Below are positions 33,399-42,431 of a DNA stretch of 49,822 nt, one piece after another (the stretch's first letter is position 1; each line of letters starts with the position of its first letter). This DNA is from Planctomycetota bacterium (lineage in GTDB: Bacteria; Planctomycetota; J058; JAJDCP01): the NCBI GenBank assembly GCA_029260765.1, contig JAJDCP010000040.1, forward strand, positions 1 to 49,822. Direction: 5' to 3'. The translations under genes were made by a program, and so were the position numbers. Below the pieces are notes generated by a model. The model saw only the letters and a program-made list of their open reading frames with translations. It was not told the DNA's origin and made no database searches.

Positions 33399-34012
33399 AA
33401 GCTCCGCGCGCCGTCGTCGCCCGGCTGTGCTTCGCAGGCGACGAGACCGTCTCGCTGACGGACAAGTATGTCTACATCAACCTGGGCCTCGAGGCGAAAT
33501 TCGACCTGATCGCTGCCCGCACCGACGCCCGTGGCTATCTCTGTACCTCGCCCCGTCCCGATGCTCCGGGACCGACTCCGCTGTGGCTCGACCGTGACGC
33601 CGAGAGCCCGTATCTGATCTATTGCAGCAGCCGCCCGCTGGCCCCGGACGCTGAGCTCAGCCCCGAACAGTGCCAGGCAGTGCGTCTTCAAAGCAGGCCG
33701 CGTGACGCCGGGGGCCAGGAGCACATCCTGCCGTTGCAGCGCATCAAGCTGAGCTTCGAGGTCGGTGTCGGCCTGCAGACGCCCGAGGCCGTGGGTGATT
33801 GGTTGTTCCGCAACCGTATGATCGTGCACGTCGACGGCAAGGAAGTCCGCGCCGCGGCCGCCGTCGGCGATGCGGGTGATGTGTTGTTGACCGTCAAGCT
33901 GGCGGCGGGCACCCACGAGCTGGTGATCGCCAGCGAGCCCCTCAACGCCGGGCACACCGGCAGCCCGGTGGTGTACTTGTCCGAAGAGCTGACGGTAGTG
34001 GCCGATGGCTGA
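33395..34012 (+). CDS. Unknown protein, second gene of the giant-protein cluster
   Basis: 205 residues. The TTG at 33395 overlaps the TGA of the upstream gene and is preceded by a perfect AGGAGG (33383-33388) at six bases, so the start is well supported and coupled. The protein is soluble and has no signal peptide. Beta-type segments are LTDKYVYINLGLEAKFDLIA, RIKLSFEVGVG and VLLTVKLAAGTHELVIAS; the last, with its GTHELVI ending, resembles PEGA- or DUF4397-like beta-sandwiches. I do not recognise the family. The giant gene starts 30 bp downstream. Confidence 0.7.
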   Translation: MKAPRAVVARLCFAGDETVSLTDKYVYINLGLEAKFDLIAARTDARGYLCTSPRPDAPGPTPLWLDRDAESPYLIYCSSRPLAPDAELSPEQCQAVRLQSRPRDAGGQEHILPLQRIKLSFEVGVGLQTPEAVGDWLFRNRMIVHVDGKEVRAAAAVGDAGDVLLTVKLAAGTHELVIASEPLNAGHTGSPVVYLSEELTVVADG

Positions 34013-34042
34013 TCTGCTTTCCCTGTGCAACGGAGTCGAGCG

Positions 34043-37000
34043 ATGACGCTGCTGGCTGTGTCTGTCCGCCCCGGAGACTTTACGCGTGCCACGGATATAA
34101 GTGTGCGCATGGACCGGAATGTCTCGGTCGCCAAGTTCGGCAAGCAATTCAACCTGCCGGTGACCGGTACGGCGGGCATCTCGATCCTGTTCAAGCCGCA
34201 CATCGATACCGTGCGCATCTTCGGCATCCCGGTTCCCAAGCCGGGAGCGCTGCCGCAGATCCGCTTGGCGGCGACCCCCCGCGCCAGCTTCTCGCTGCGC
34301 GATCCCTCCGTGGGCCAGAGGCTGTTCAGCCAACTCGATCCGGCCCAGGCAGCCCATCAGTTCGAGACTGTCAAGCAGCTGGCCCACAAGCAATACGAGC
34401 AGGACCTGCTGAACCTGCCGGTCGAGATCGTGCGCAGCATCCCGTTCGAGAAGTTCCCGCTCTGGGGCATTCTGGTTCCACCGCTGCGCGACCTGATCCG
34501 CAACATCGCCACCGGGCTGGCGCGCACGGCGGTCAACATCTTCAAGGCGCTGTTTCGCTCGAAGCTGCTGCAGACGCTGGGCACCATCTTTACCGGGGTG
34601 CTCGACTTCGCCCGCAAGCAGTTCAACGCGCTCGGCGCCGGGCTCGAGCGTGCCGTGGCGATCATCGTGGCGGGCGGCAAACCCTGGCACGAGGTGCTCG
34701 CCGAGCTGGGCAACCACATCGCAGGCGAGGTGCAGCGCGCGGGGCGTTCGCTGCTCAAAGAGGGCAAATGGCTGCTCGAGACGGTCTACACCAAGAGCCG
34801 CCAGCTGTTTGTCGAGACCGTTACCAAGCTGGTCAAAGCGGTCGCAGGTGTGTGGGAAAAGGGGAAGGCGCAGGTCGAGCAGCTGTTCCAGCACGTCGTG
34901 CGCTTGCTTGGGAAGGCGGGCAACGCGCTGAAGGACTTCTTCTCGAAGCTGATTCTGGGCCTGGCCAATGGCTTCAAGAACACCCTGGGTGCGATGGCCC
35001 GGGTATTCGTCGACCTGTTCAAGATGGCCTTCGCGGCCCTGGGAAAGGCATGGAAGCTCTTGGCGGGGACGGTGGGTTCGCTGCTGAGCAAGATGCGCGA
35101 CAAGCTGGGCGTATTCCTCGAGCCCTTTTTCAAGGTTTTTCAGTTCGCCAAGCAGCAGTTCGTCAACTTTCTCAAGTTCCTCGGCAGTGAAGAGCTGAAG
35201 AAGCGCATCTGCGTGTGGATGAAAGAGAACTGGGAGAAGATCAAGGCGGCCTTCCCGCATCTCCCGCAAGAGATCTATGCCATCGTCGAGTTCATCGCCA
35301 TGTTGGCGGGCAAGCTCGGCACCATTCTTCAGCAGAACATCAAGCTGATCGCGGGCCTGGTGGAATGGATCGCGGCCCTGCCCGCGTTCACCAGTGATGC
35401 CGAAGAGCTCAAGCAGCTCGCCAGCTCGGGCAAGCTCTTGAAGACCTCCGCCGTTGAGGGTCTGTTCTCGACGCTGGGCAAGCACGCCCAGAGCCAGGGC
35501 AAGACCATGGCCGAGGTCGCCAAGCAACTGATCAGCGAAGACAATCCGATCATCAAGCTGCTGAAGAAGATCCAGGATGGCATCGACAACCTCCTGACCC
35601 TGTTCATGGATGGCGTCAAAAGCGGCCTCGATGCCCTGATCGCCGCGGTCGAGAAGCTCTACACCCTGGCGACCACGCTCGACGATCTGATCTTCGCGGG
35701 AGCCGCAGGCACCAAGCCCTACATGATCGAGGCCAGTTACTACCTTGCCGGAGTCAAGAAGGTCCACGTGCGTGGTGCACGCATCACCAACCGCAAACCC
35801 AAAGCAACCTCGAGCCTGACGGGCTCCAAAGACTTCACCACCGGTATCCTCGACGGTGGCATCAAGCTGGGCTTCCTGGAGCTTTGGGGCCGTCAGGCCG
35901 TACTGGAGGTCCCCGAACCGGGAGTGATGGCGCTCGAGCAGGACGTGCCGCGCCACGGCAAGCAGTTCCTCAAGATCCCGCTGTTCTTCCCGTTCGACTT
36001 CCTGCACTCGGTGTCGCTCGCGCACCGGCCGAGCTTCTACGCCATCGACATGCGCTACGACCTGCCCTATGGCAACTACGCAAACTACCGTGTGGCCGAT
36101 ATCGACAACGACGGTTACGTGCGTGACTGGGAAGTCGACGCGGTGCGGCGGGCTGCGGGTGGGGGCCCCTACAAGGTCGAGCTCGACTGCGACGGGGATG
36201 GCAAGGTGTCTGCTGAAGATGTGCAGATGGCGCTGGACCAGCAGGAACTGTATGTCAACGGCGTGATGTACCGGCGCAGCACTGCGCCGTTGGGCTTCCG
36301 CATGGCGCTGGACGAGAACACCTGGCTGTTCACGACCATGACCAGCCTCAAGGACGAGAGCATCCCGGGCAAGCTCGACCGCCGCGGCTTGTTGCTGCTG
36401 TGCGAGGGCCAGCTGGCTCTGCCGCCGCCGCTGACGTACCCTCTGCGCTTCCACGCCGAGACGCGCCTTTACATCGACCGCTTCCGCGAGCTCGAGGTGG
36501 TCGGAGGCCTGCTGCCCGCGGTCACGCCCTCGAGCCGCTACGACCTCGTGATCCGCGGGGGCGCGACCGGCCGCGACTTCCAGGCCCACGCCAGCTTCGA
36601 GCCCCCGAACCTGATGGCGCGCACCTGGTTGGCCCGCCTGACCGGCTACATCCGGGGGTTGGGCACCTACATCGCGGCGATCAAGGGCGACCTGCGCATC
36701 CAGCTGGCCTACGAGTGTGGCTCGCCCCTCGCGCAGGTGTTGTTGGAGTGGAAGAAGCGGTTCGAGAAGCTGACCGACCCGATCGCGTTGATCCGCAAGC
36801 TGATCGAAGACAGCGACCTGATGCGCATCTTCAAGGCGGTGGTGCGGGTGGCAGGTCCCGTGATGGACCTGCTGCTGGACTGGACCGACCCCAAACACAC
36901 GGTCAAGGCGGTGCTCGCCTACATCCGCTCGCGCACGTTGGGAGGTTGGATCGCGAGCCCCGATTGGCTGGAGATGGCGGGAGAGCTGCGGGCGCTGAAC

Positions 37001-40000
37001 GGTATCAAAGGCAACGCCGCCTTGGAGAAGGTCGTCGATGAAGCCTTGCAGGCGGTGCGTAACCGGCTGAAGCACACCGAAGAGCAGCCTGTGTTCGTGT
37101 CCGGACCGGTGCGCGAAGAGCTGCAGAAGCGTTTCGCGGTCGCCAGCGACGGTGCCGGGGCGAGCCAGGCCAAGCTGGCGCTGGACATCTATTTCAAAGA
37201 CCGCGGCCGCTACCTTGCGAGCTTCGAAGAGCTCGTGGCGACCCAGTCGCAGAAAGGCCGGCCGGTCTGGCCCGAGCGCGTGACCATCGCGGGGGTGGGT
37301 GCCTTCCAGCTGCGCGATGTGCGCGTGCCGACCTGGGACAAGGCTCTAAAGAAGCCTCTGTTCCAGAGCCTGCTGCGTTTCGGGGCGGGCAGCTGGTTGT
37401 ACGCCGCGCCTGCCGAGGGCACGCTCTACCAGCTCGAGCAGCTGCCCGAGAACACCCTGGCGACGGTCGAAGGGCCGCGCCTGCTGGTCGATGCCCAGGG
37501 CAAAGGTTGGTTGTTCGTGCGCACCCAGCGCGCTCGTTTCGGCTGGGTGTGGATTGGTGCGAGCTGCGATGCTCTGGCGGCGAGCGGCAGCCTCGACTCC
37601 GAAGCGGTCGAAAAGTCGAAGACGGGCATCGTGCAGATCGAGGCCTCCCCGCCCAATACTGTCGACGACACCGCCTATATCGAGATCTGCAGCCGAGCAT
37701 TGGAAGGCCGCGCCGCCGAGGACAAAGAGCTGCAGAGCCAGTTCGCCGAGTGGAAGCAGAAGCTGATCGTCGAGATCTTTGGCGCGGCGACTTTTGGCAA
37801 GGACAAACGCCCGTTCAGCGAAGCGGAGGCGCGCACGGTCTTCCACAACCTCAGCACGATGGAGAAGCGGGCGTTCTGGGCCCAGTTCGTGGCCGAGCGC
37901 AGCTGCGAGGTCTACCTCAAGCGCTTCGGGGAGGAGATCTTCAAGGCCTTTGTCCCGCCCCTGATCAAAGGAGATTTCGGGGCTGCCTGGCAGGCGTTGC
38001 TGGGGATGTTGGGCAAGATCGGCGATTTCTCTCTCGAAGAGGCGATGCTGGCCGCCGACGAGCTGGTGCCGGCCCTGAAGGATGCGGTGTCCGCCTTGAT
38101 CGGGGCGGTGACCAATCTGGTTCAGGGGGCGATCGCGGTGGGCAACGCGGTCGCCGGCTCGCGCGGAGGCGACTCGCTCAAGCGGCGCAAGAAGCGCAGC
38201 GAGATCAAGAAGAAGAAGCACAAGGCTTCCTTCAGCATGCCACCGGACGTCAAGGGCTACCTGAAGTGCTGCGTGCAGAGCCTGAAGATGAAGATCCCTT
38301 TCAAGCTGGGTTGGGATCCGGACAAGGACAACGACACGCTGACGGACGACCTCGAGCAGTCGACATCGGAAGAGATGAAGAAGTCCAAGCTCGAGTTCGG
38401 CGAGACCGAGAGCTATCAACATCGCCGGGCGGCCGAGGAAGGCAAGCGCGACACCAAGTGGGGCGGCGCCATCGCGGCCCGCTTCGGCGATGACACGCTG
38501 ACCGCTACCTGGTCCATCGAGGGGGGCGCGGGGGTAGGGGCGGGAGAGGAGGCCGCCGAAGGGGTCGCGGCCACAGTCACCGGGGGCATCAAGTTCTTCT
38601 GGCCCAAGCCCTTGATCCCGGTCAAGCTGCTGTTCCTCTCCAAGGACGGGCTGACGGCGTTTCTGCGCTTCTTCGTGCGCTGGGCCTACCACTCGCTCGA
38701 CGCGCTGAACCTGTCCGTCGACTGGTTCAATAAGGGCGGGCTGGGCAAGCTCGATACCTACCTGGGACTGCTGCGTGACCACGCGGCTTTCAGCCTGTTC
38801 GCCCTGGTCGATGCTTTGCGCGATATCGTCTCCGACCACTCCGACTGGGTGGTGCAGGTGCTCGAAGGTGTTGCCCTCGAGCTGCAGATGGAGGTCAACG
38901 CCGCGCTGGTCGGCACGGCCATCGTCGGCGTCGACTTGAGCGAGACGGTGTCGGTGCGTGGGAAGATCCCGCTGTCGACGCTGCTGTTCCCGCTGATGGA
39001 CTTCCTCGAAGAGGGCGCTCCCGAGGTCGACACGGTCGCCAGCGTGGCCGACCAGATCATCCCGCGGCTGGAGTGCGTGATCGAAGACCGAACCTGCGCC
39101 AAGGTGGGGACGTTTCCGGCGTCTCTGGAGATCGAGTCGCGCGGCAAGCTGGGTAAGGTCGACATCAGCCTGCCGCCCGGCTCACCGTTGCGGGAGAAGC
39201 TGACCGGCTGGCTGAAGATGCTGGCGCGGGCGGCGATCCATTACAAAAAAGAACGCAGCAAGAATGTGCCGGACGCACTGGCCGGTGTGCGCACGATGTT
39301 GAGCGCGCTCGACCGGACGCTACAGCGCTTGCTGATGGCGGGGGCCGGGCCGGCCGACCCTGACTGGTGGACAGCCAGCCCCACCGTCGGCAAGTTGATG
39401 GCCAAGCTGACCGGGCGGGCCTTCCAGCAGGCCAAGCCCATCAAGGCCGTCGATTCGCAGGTGCGCCACGCCCTGGATGCGCTGATCAAGTCGAAGGCCG
39501 TGGGCAAGCCGAATGGCAGCGGCAAGGTGCTCGACGCCGAACGGGTCGGATCGCTGTTCAAGATCACCCTGTGTGTCGGCGATGCAGACAAGGCGAAGCT
39601 CGAGGCGGCGGGCTTCAAGCCCCCGACCATGCCTACGCCGGCACTGCAGAGTGCCGTCTACGAGGTCGCCTTGCCGATCGCTCCCGAGGTGGTCAACTGG
39701 AACCACTTCCGGGAGGGCACAAACAAGCTCTCTGGAATCATCGCAGCGTTTGGGGAGCGCAAGACGGCCGAGTCTTTCGCCGCCAAGCGTCCGGTCGCCT
39801 GGCTGGGAAAACAAGGAGCAGCTGCCGCCAAGGTGGTGTGGGCGCAGGACGGCCGCTTCTGGGCCTGGCTGGAGTCCGACCTGGTGCCGCGGCTCGAGAA
39901 GCAGAGCTGCCCGTTGCCACGCCTGAGCTTGCAGAAGGAGCGTCTGCGCGCGGCCTTCCAGCGGGTGCCGGCCGGCGCGGTAGAGCGCGCCGAGGCGCCC

Positions 40001-40816
40001 CTGTTCGTGGGCGTCAAGGCGACCAAGCTCGAACAGACCTGGCAGTTTGTGCTGGCGACCGCCGGGACCCGCGAGGATTACCGCGCGATCTCCGAGCAGC
40101 TGGCCTGGAATGCCAAGCCGAGCGGCGGTGCCCCGGCCACGGCCTACCTGGCAGCGGCCGAGGCCCTACCGGACGTCGCGGCGGCGCCGGCGGCGAGCAC
40201 CCCGGCGCAGCCGGCCGGGAGTGCTCCAGCCGAGCCGGCGCAGAGCGCGCCCGAGGCAGCGGCGCCGACCCAGCCGGAAGCCACGGCACCGGCCCAGCCG
40301 GAGGCAGCGGCACCGGCCCAACCGGAGGCCACAGCACCGGCCCAACCGGAGGACACGGCGCCGGCTCAGCCGTCGGCAAGTCCTCTGCCGCTGCCCGAGA
40401 CAACGCCGGCGCAGCCCGGTGCGACCGCGCAGGTTGCCGCGCCCCCCAGTCCTGCGGCGCCTTCCGCGCCGCAGTCGACAGGCTTGCCAGCTCTGGAGCC
40501 TGCAAAGCCTGGCACGGAGTCAGCTGAGACACAGCAAGAGACCGAGCAGGGCGCATCGGAAGAGTCTCCCCTGACTGAAGAAGAACAAGAGCTTCTGGAA
40601 GAGCTCGAGGAGCTTGAAGAAGCGGTCGATGAGGCCCTGGCAGAAACCGAGGCCGAGATCATCGAGGAGCTCGAGAGCTTCACCGACGACGAGCTCGAGG
40701 CTCTGGTAGACGAGGTCGATAGTACGCAAGAACCAGGCGTCGAGTCCGACGTCTTTGCCGAGGACGAGCTCGATGCACTGGTCGAGGACTTCGACAAGGA
40801 GCAAGAGAATGGCTGA
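34043..40816 (+). CDS. Giant 2257-residue protein with amphipathic helices, EF-hand-like loops and acidic tail; unknown
   Basis: ATG at 34043 with GGAG eight bases upstream (a GTG at 34025 is the alternative); no signal peptide. Layout: residues 1-100, mixed beta; about 110-560, a long run of Lys-rich amphipathic helices (FKALFRSKLLQTLGTIFTGV, KDFFSKLILGLANGFKNTLG and others) recalling tape-measure, apolipoprotein or pore-forming helices; then globular parts. Two EF-hand/dockerin-like loops start at residues 686 (DIDNDGYVRDWE) and 715 (DCDGDGKVSAED). A basic cluster near 1380 (RRKKRSEIKKKKHK) is followed by an Asp-rich loop at 1425 (DPDKDNDTLTDD). A hydrophobic part lies around 1500-1600. The end is a Pro/Ala/Gln linker (about 2050-2150) and an acidic helix. 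No enzyme motif seen. Stop overlaps the next gene. Confidence 0.8.
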   Translation: MTLLAVSVRPGDFTRATDISVRMDRNVSVAKFGKQFNLPVTGTAGISILFKPHIDTVRIFGIPVPKPGALPQIRLAATPRASFSLRDPSVGQRLFSQLDPAQAAHQFETVKQLAHKQYEQDLLNLPVEIVRSIPFEKFPLWGILVPPLRDLIRNIATGLARTAVNIFKALFRSKLLQTLGTIFTGVLDFARKQFNALGAGLERAVAIIVAGGKPWHEVLAELGNHIAGEVQRAGRSLLKEGKWLLETVYTKSRQLFVETVTKLVKAVAGVWEKGKAQVEQLFQHVVRLLGKAGNALKDFFSKLILGLANGFKNTLGAMARVFVDLFKMAFAALGKAWKLLAGTVGSLLSKMRDKLGVFLEPFFKVFQFAKQQFVNFLKFLGSEELKKRICVWMKENWEKIKAAFPHLPQEIYAIVEFIAMLAGKLGTILQQNIKLIAGLVEWIAALPAFTSDAEELKQLASSGKLLKTSAVEGLFSTLGKHAQSQGKTMAEVAKQLISEDNPIIKLLKKIQDGIDNLLTLFMDGVKSGLDALIAAVEKLYTLATTLDDLIFAGAAGTKPYMIEASYYLAGVKKVHVRGARITNRKPKATSSLTGSKDFTTGILDGGIKLGFLELWGRQAVLEVPEPGVMALEQDVPRHGKQFLKIPLFFPFDFLHSVSLAHRPSFYAIDMRYDLPYGNYANYRVADIDNDGYVRDWEVDAVRRAAGGGPYKVELDCDGDGKVSAEDVQMALDQQELYVNGVMYRRSTAPLGFRMALDENTWLFTTMTSLKDESIPGKLDRRGLLLLCEGQLALPPPLTYPLRFHAETRLYIDRFRELEVVGGLLPAVTPSSRYDLVIRGGATGRDFQAHASFEPPNLMARTWLARLTGYIRGLGTYIAAIKGDLRIQLAYECGSPLAQVLLEWKKRFEKLTDPIALIRKLIEDSDLMRIFKAVVRVAGPVMDLLLDWTDPKHTVKAVLAYIRSRTLGGWIASPDWLEMAGELRALNGIKGNAALEKVVDEALQAVRNRLKHTEEQPVFVSGPVREELQKRFAVASDGAGASQAKLALDIYFKDRGRYLASFEELVATQSQKGRPVWPERVTIAGVGAFQLRDVRVPTWDKALKKPLFQSLLRFGAGSWLYAAPAEGTLYQLEQLPENTLATVEGPRLLVDAQGKGWLFVRTQRARFGWVWIGASCDALAASGSLDSEAVEKSKTGIVQIEASPPNTVDDTAYIEICSRALEGRAAEDKELQSQFAEWKQKLIVEIFGAATFGKDKRPFSEAEARTVFHNLSTMEKRAFWAQFVAERSCEVYLKRFGEEIFKAFVPPLIKGDFGAAWQALLGMLGKIGDFSLEEAMLAADELVPALKDAVSALIGAVTNLVQGAIAVGNAVAGSRGGDSLKRRKKRSEIKKKKHKASFSMPPDVKGYLKCCVQSLKMKIPFKLGWDPDKDNDTLTDDLEQSTSEEMKKSKLEFGETESYQHRRAAEEGKRDTKWGGAIAARFGDDTLTATWSIEGGAGVGAGEEAAEGVAATVTGGIKFFWPKPLIPVKLLFLSKDGLTAFLRFFVRWAYHSLDALNLSVDWFNKGGLGKLDTYLGLLRDHAAFSLFALVDALRDIVSDHSDWVVQVLEGVALELQMEVNAALVGTAIVGVDLSETVSVRGKIPLSTLLFPLMDFLEEGAPEVDTVASVADQIIPRLECVIEDRTCAKVGTFPASLEIESRGKLGKVDISLPPGSPLREKLTGWLKMLARAAIHYKKERSKNVPDALAGVRTMLSALDRTLQRLLMAGAGPADPDWWTASPTVGKLMAKLTGRAFQQAKPIKAVDSQVRHALDALIKSKAVGKPNGSGKVLDAERVGSLFKITLCVGDADKAKLEAAGFKPPTMPTPALQSAVYEVALPIAPEVVNWNHFREGTNKLSGIIAAFGERKTAESFAAKRPVAWLGKQGAAAAKVVWAQDGRFWAWLESDLVPRLEKQSCPLPRLSLQKERLRAAFQRVPAGAVERAEAPLFVGVKATKLEQTWQFVLATAGTREDYRAISEQLAWNAKPSGGAPATAYLAAAEALPDVAAAPAASTPAQPAGSAPAEPAQSAPEAAAPTQPEATAPAQPEAAAPAQPEATAPAQPEDTAPAQPSASPLPLPETTPAQPGATAQVAAPPSPAAPSAPQSTGLPALEPAKPGTESAETQQETEQGASEESPLTEEEQELLEELEELEEAVDEALAETEAEIIEELESFTDDELEALVDEVDSTQEPGVESDVFAEDELDALVEDFDKEQENG
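40259..40372 (+). repeat. 24-nt tandem repeat encoding A-(A/T)-A-P-x-Q-P-E type units
   Basis: Four full 24-nt units (40259-40282, 40283-40306, 40307-40330, 40331-40354) and an 18-nt partial copy (40355-40372) encode eight-residue steps such as ATAPAQPE. The copies differ at only a few bases. They sit in the Pro/Ala/Gln linker of the giant protein, and copy number is likely to vary between strains by slippage. Confidence 0.8.
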
Positions 40817-41204
40817 GCTTCCAGCAATCCTGGGGATCCACCCGGTCCTGGGCGTCAAAGATGTGGAGCAGGCCGCCAACTGGTATGCGAAGGTGCTCGA
40901 TGGTGATGTCACCCTTCGCTGGCCGGAGGCCCCCGATGCTCCGCTCTATGCCGCCGTGACATGCGGCGTCCTGGGCATCCATCTGACCAATGCCGACCCC
41001 GAGCTGCAGCGGGCGCCTGGTAGGGTCTATGTCTTTGTCGAAGAGCTCGACAGCTGGGCCCACGCACTCCGATCGCGAGGCCTCACCCTGGAATTCGGTC
41101 CGGAGCGCAGCGTCCTGGGCGTGCTGGAGCTCGCCGTGCGCGACCCGGACGGCAACCAGCTGTGCTTTGGCCAACGTCCGGACGCACGGCCCGCGCCTGG
41201 ATAG
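40809..41204 (+). CDS. VOC-superfamily (glyoxalase/bleomycin-resistance-like) small protein
   Basis: 131 residues. The ATG at 40809 overlaps the end of the giant gene by 8 bp and has AAGGAG six bases upstream, so translation is coupled. It has the paired beta-alpha-beta-beta-beta layout of VOC proteins: HPVLGVKDVEQAANWYAKVL, then GVLGIHLTN, RVYVFVEELDSWAHALRSRG and LELAVRDPDGNQLCFGQ. The closing DPDGNQLCF is diagnostic. Metal ligands could be His in the opening strand (GIHPV) or GIHLTN and Glu in LELAV. Enzyme, antibiotic binding or a protective role for the giant protein all remain possible. Confidence 0.85.
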   Translation: MAELPAILGIHPVLGVKDVEQAANWYAKVLDGDVTLRWPEAPDAPLYAAVTCGVLGIHLTNADPELQRAPGRVYVFVEELDSWAHALRSRGLTLEFGPERSVLGVLELAVRDPDGNQLCFGQRPDARPAPG

Positions 41205-41213
41205 GCGCCAGCT

Positions 41214-41326
41214 CCTGTAGCGGCGCTCTGTGAGCTCCGGGAGCCGCGCTCGCAGGGACATCCCTTGAGTTCAATGTGCATGCCAGCCGGTCGGTGAAAT
41301 CGTCGGTCATAGACCGACGCTACAGG
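41214..41326. repeat. MITE/REP-like element with 9-bp terminal inverted repeats
   Basis: CCTGTAGCG (41214-41222) and CGCTACAGG (41318-41326) are perfect inverted repeats bounding 113 bp. Inside, CGTCGGTC (41301-41308) and GACCGACG (41312-41319) form a perfect 8-bp stem with a 3-nt loop, and the left half holds GCGCTC/GAGC-type short palindromes. There is no reading frame. It lies in the gap between two plus-strand genes. No second copy was noticed in this window; the form is that of a dispersed intergenic repeat. Confidence 0.5.
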
Positions 41327-41457
41327 CGCAGGAAGGCGCGTCACAGGGGCGGCAGCCTCGCGAACAACTCGCGTTGTTTGTTCCCTACCAGGCCCATCTC
41401 TTGCTGAGCCTGATGAACGTGGCGCTCAAGCCGCACATCTCAGGACATCGCAGGAAC

Positions 41458-42414
41458 ATGAGCAAGACATCCAAGATCTGGTACTTCGCCAAGCGCGACG
41501 AGCAACGCGGCCCCTACTCGGCAGCCACCTTGCGCAAGGCCCTGGCTTCAGGAAAACTCAAACCGACGACCAGGGTCTGGAAGCAGGGCATGGCAGACTG
41601 GCTACCCGCCCAGGAAGTAGCAGAGCTGGCGGCTTCGATCTCTGCCTCGCGTACGCCTCGGAAGATCGCTCCGGGCAAGGCCGCCGCCACGAAGAAGAAG
41701 GCGGGGTCGGGCAAATGGATGTTGTTCGGCTGTCTCGGGCTGCTGCTCATGTCCTGCTGCGTGCTCTCTCTGCCGAAGATCATCTTCAGCCTCTTCCCCG
41801 AGATGCAGGCCCGCATCGAAGAGGAGAAACGGAAGGACCGTAAGAAGGCGGTCGCGTTGCTCGAGGCCGTCGCCCGCCTTCCGTCGCCCGACGTCGAAGC
41901 CGCTGAGAAGCCACTGCCCAAGAAGTGGAAATCCGAGCGGCCCTCGGTCCTGCACGTCGACCAGCCCTTCCTGGAGCAGTTCGGCAGAGAATCCGGCATT
42001 CCGACCAGCGAGTTGGACTGGTGGTGCCGCGACGAGGCTTTCGTCGACCTGCGCGACGAGCTCGCAGAGACGGAGCCCCCTATAGGCTGGGGACGTGCCG
42101 CGCGACGGATCGTCGAGGCCGATCTGCTGGCGGTGTTTCATCCGAGCTACTTCAGCTGGCCCCGGGAGGGCGAGGGCGATACCTTCTACACCGGTGTCTG
42201 TTACGGCGTTGTAGTGTTTGTCGAGGTGGCCACGGGCAAGGCGGTCGGCCGCGTCTGGATCGATATCGAGAGCTCAGATGTGGTCTCGGGAGGCTCAGGA
42301 ATCCGCCTCGCGGGGGTGCCGATCCAGACTTCGAGCTTCGCAGACGAGCTGTACCGTGACTTTGCGAGCAACATCGATGAAGGTCTGGAGGCTGCGCTGG
42401 CGCGGCTGCGTTGA
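41458..42414 (+). CDS. GYF_2-domain single-pass membrane protein, function unknown
   Basis: 318 residues from the ATG at 41458; the frame is open to 41374 but the domain starts here. An AGGA only two bases before the ATG is too close to be decisive. Residues 6-58 are a GYF_2 domain (DUF4339): KIWYFAKRDEQRGPYSAATL, GKLKPTTRVWKQGMADWLPA. A basic stretch (66-86) leads to one membrane segment (about 87-113, rich in Cys: GCLGLLLMSCCVLSL). The remaining 205 residues are a soluble domain with DWWCRDEAFVDLRDELAE and AVGRVWIDIESSDVVSGG, unknown to me. GYF_2 domains are thought to bind proline-rich partners; the Pro-rich linker of the giant protein nearby is a possible but unproved partner. Confidence 0.75.
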   Translation: MSKTSKIWYFAKRDEQRGPYSAATLRKALASGKLKPTTRVWKQGMADWLPAQEVAELAASISASRTPRKIAPGKAAATKKKAGSGKWMLFGCLGLLLMSCCVLSLPKIIFSLFPEMQARIEEEKRKDRKKAVALLEAVARLPSPDVEAAEKPLPKKWKSERPSVLHVDQPFLEQFGRESGIPTSELDWWCRDEAFVDLRDELAETEPPIGWGRAARRIVEADLLAVFHPSYFSWPREGEGDTFYTGVCYGVVVFVEVATGKAVGRVWIDIESSDVVSGGSGIRLAGVPIQTSSFADELYRDFASNIDEGLEAALARLR

Positions 42415-42431
42415 GCGGCTTGCGGCTCCCC

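Noticed and set aside
33003..34012. Type VI secretion or contractile-injection accessory genes
   Set aside because: One beta pair is reminiscent, but no VgrG, PAAR, Hcp, sheath or ATPase gene is in the window, so the name would be unsupported.
33308..37075. 1255-codon open frame on the minus strand opposite the giant gene
   Set aside because: It lies wholly inside a coupled plus-strand gene set with good ribosome binding sites. Its translation is rich in His, Gln, Arg and Asp with no domain, which is the usual antisense shadow of GC-rich coding DNA.
34043..40816. Phage tape-measure protein
   Set aside because: The N-terminal helices resemble one, but there are no tail, baseplate, lysis or integrase genes nearby, and the rest of the protein (calcium loops, acidic tail) does not fit.
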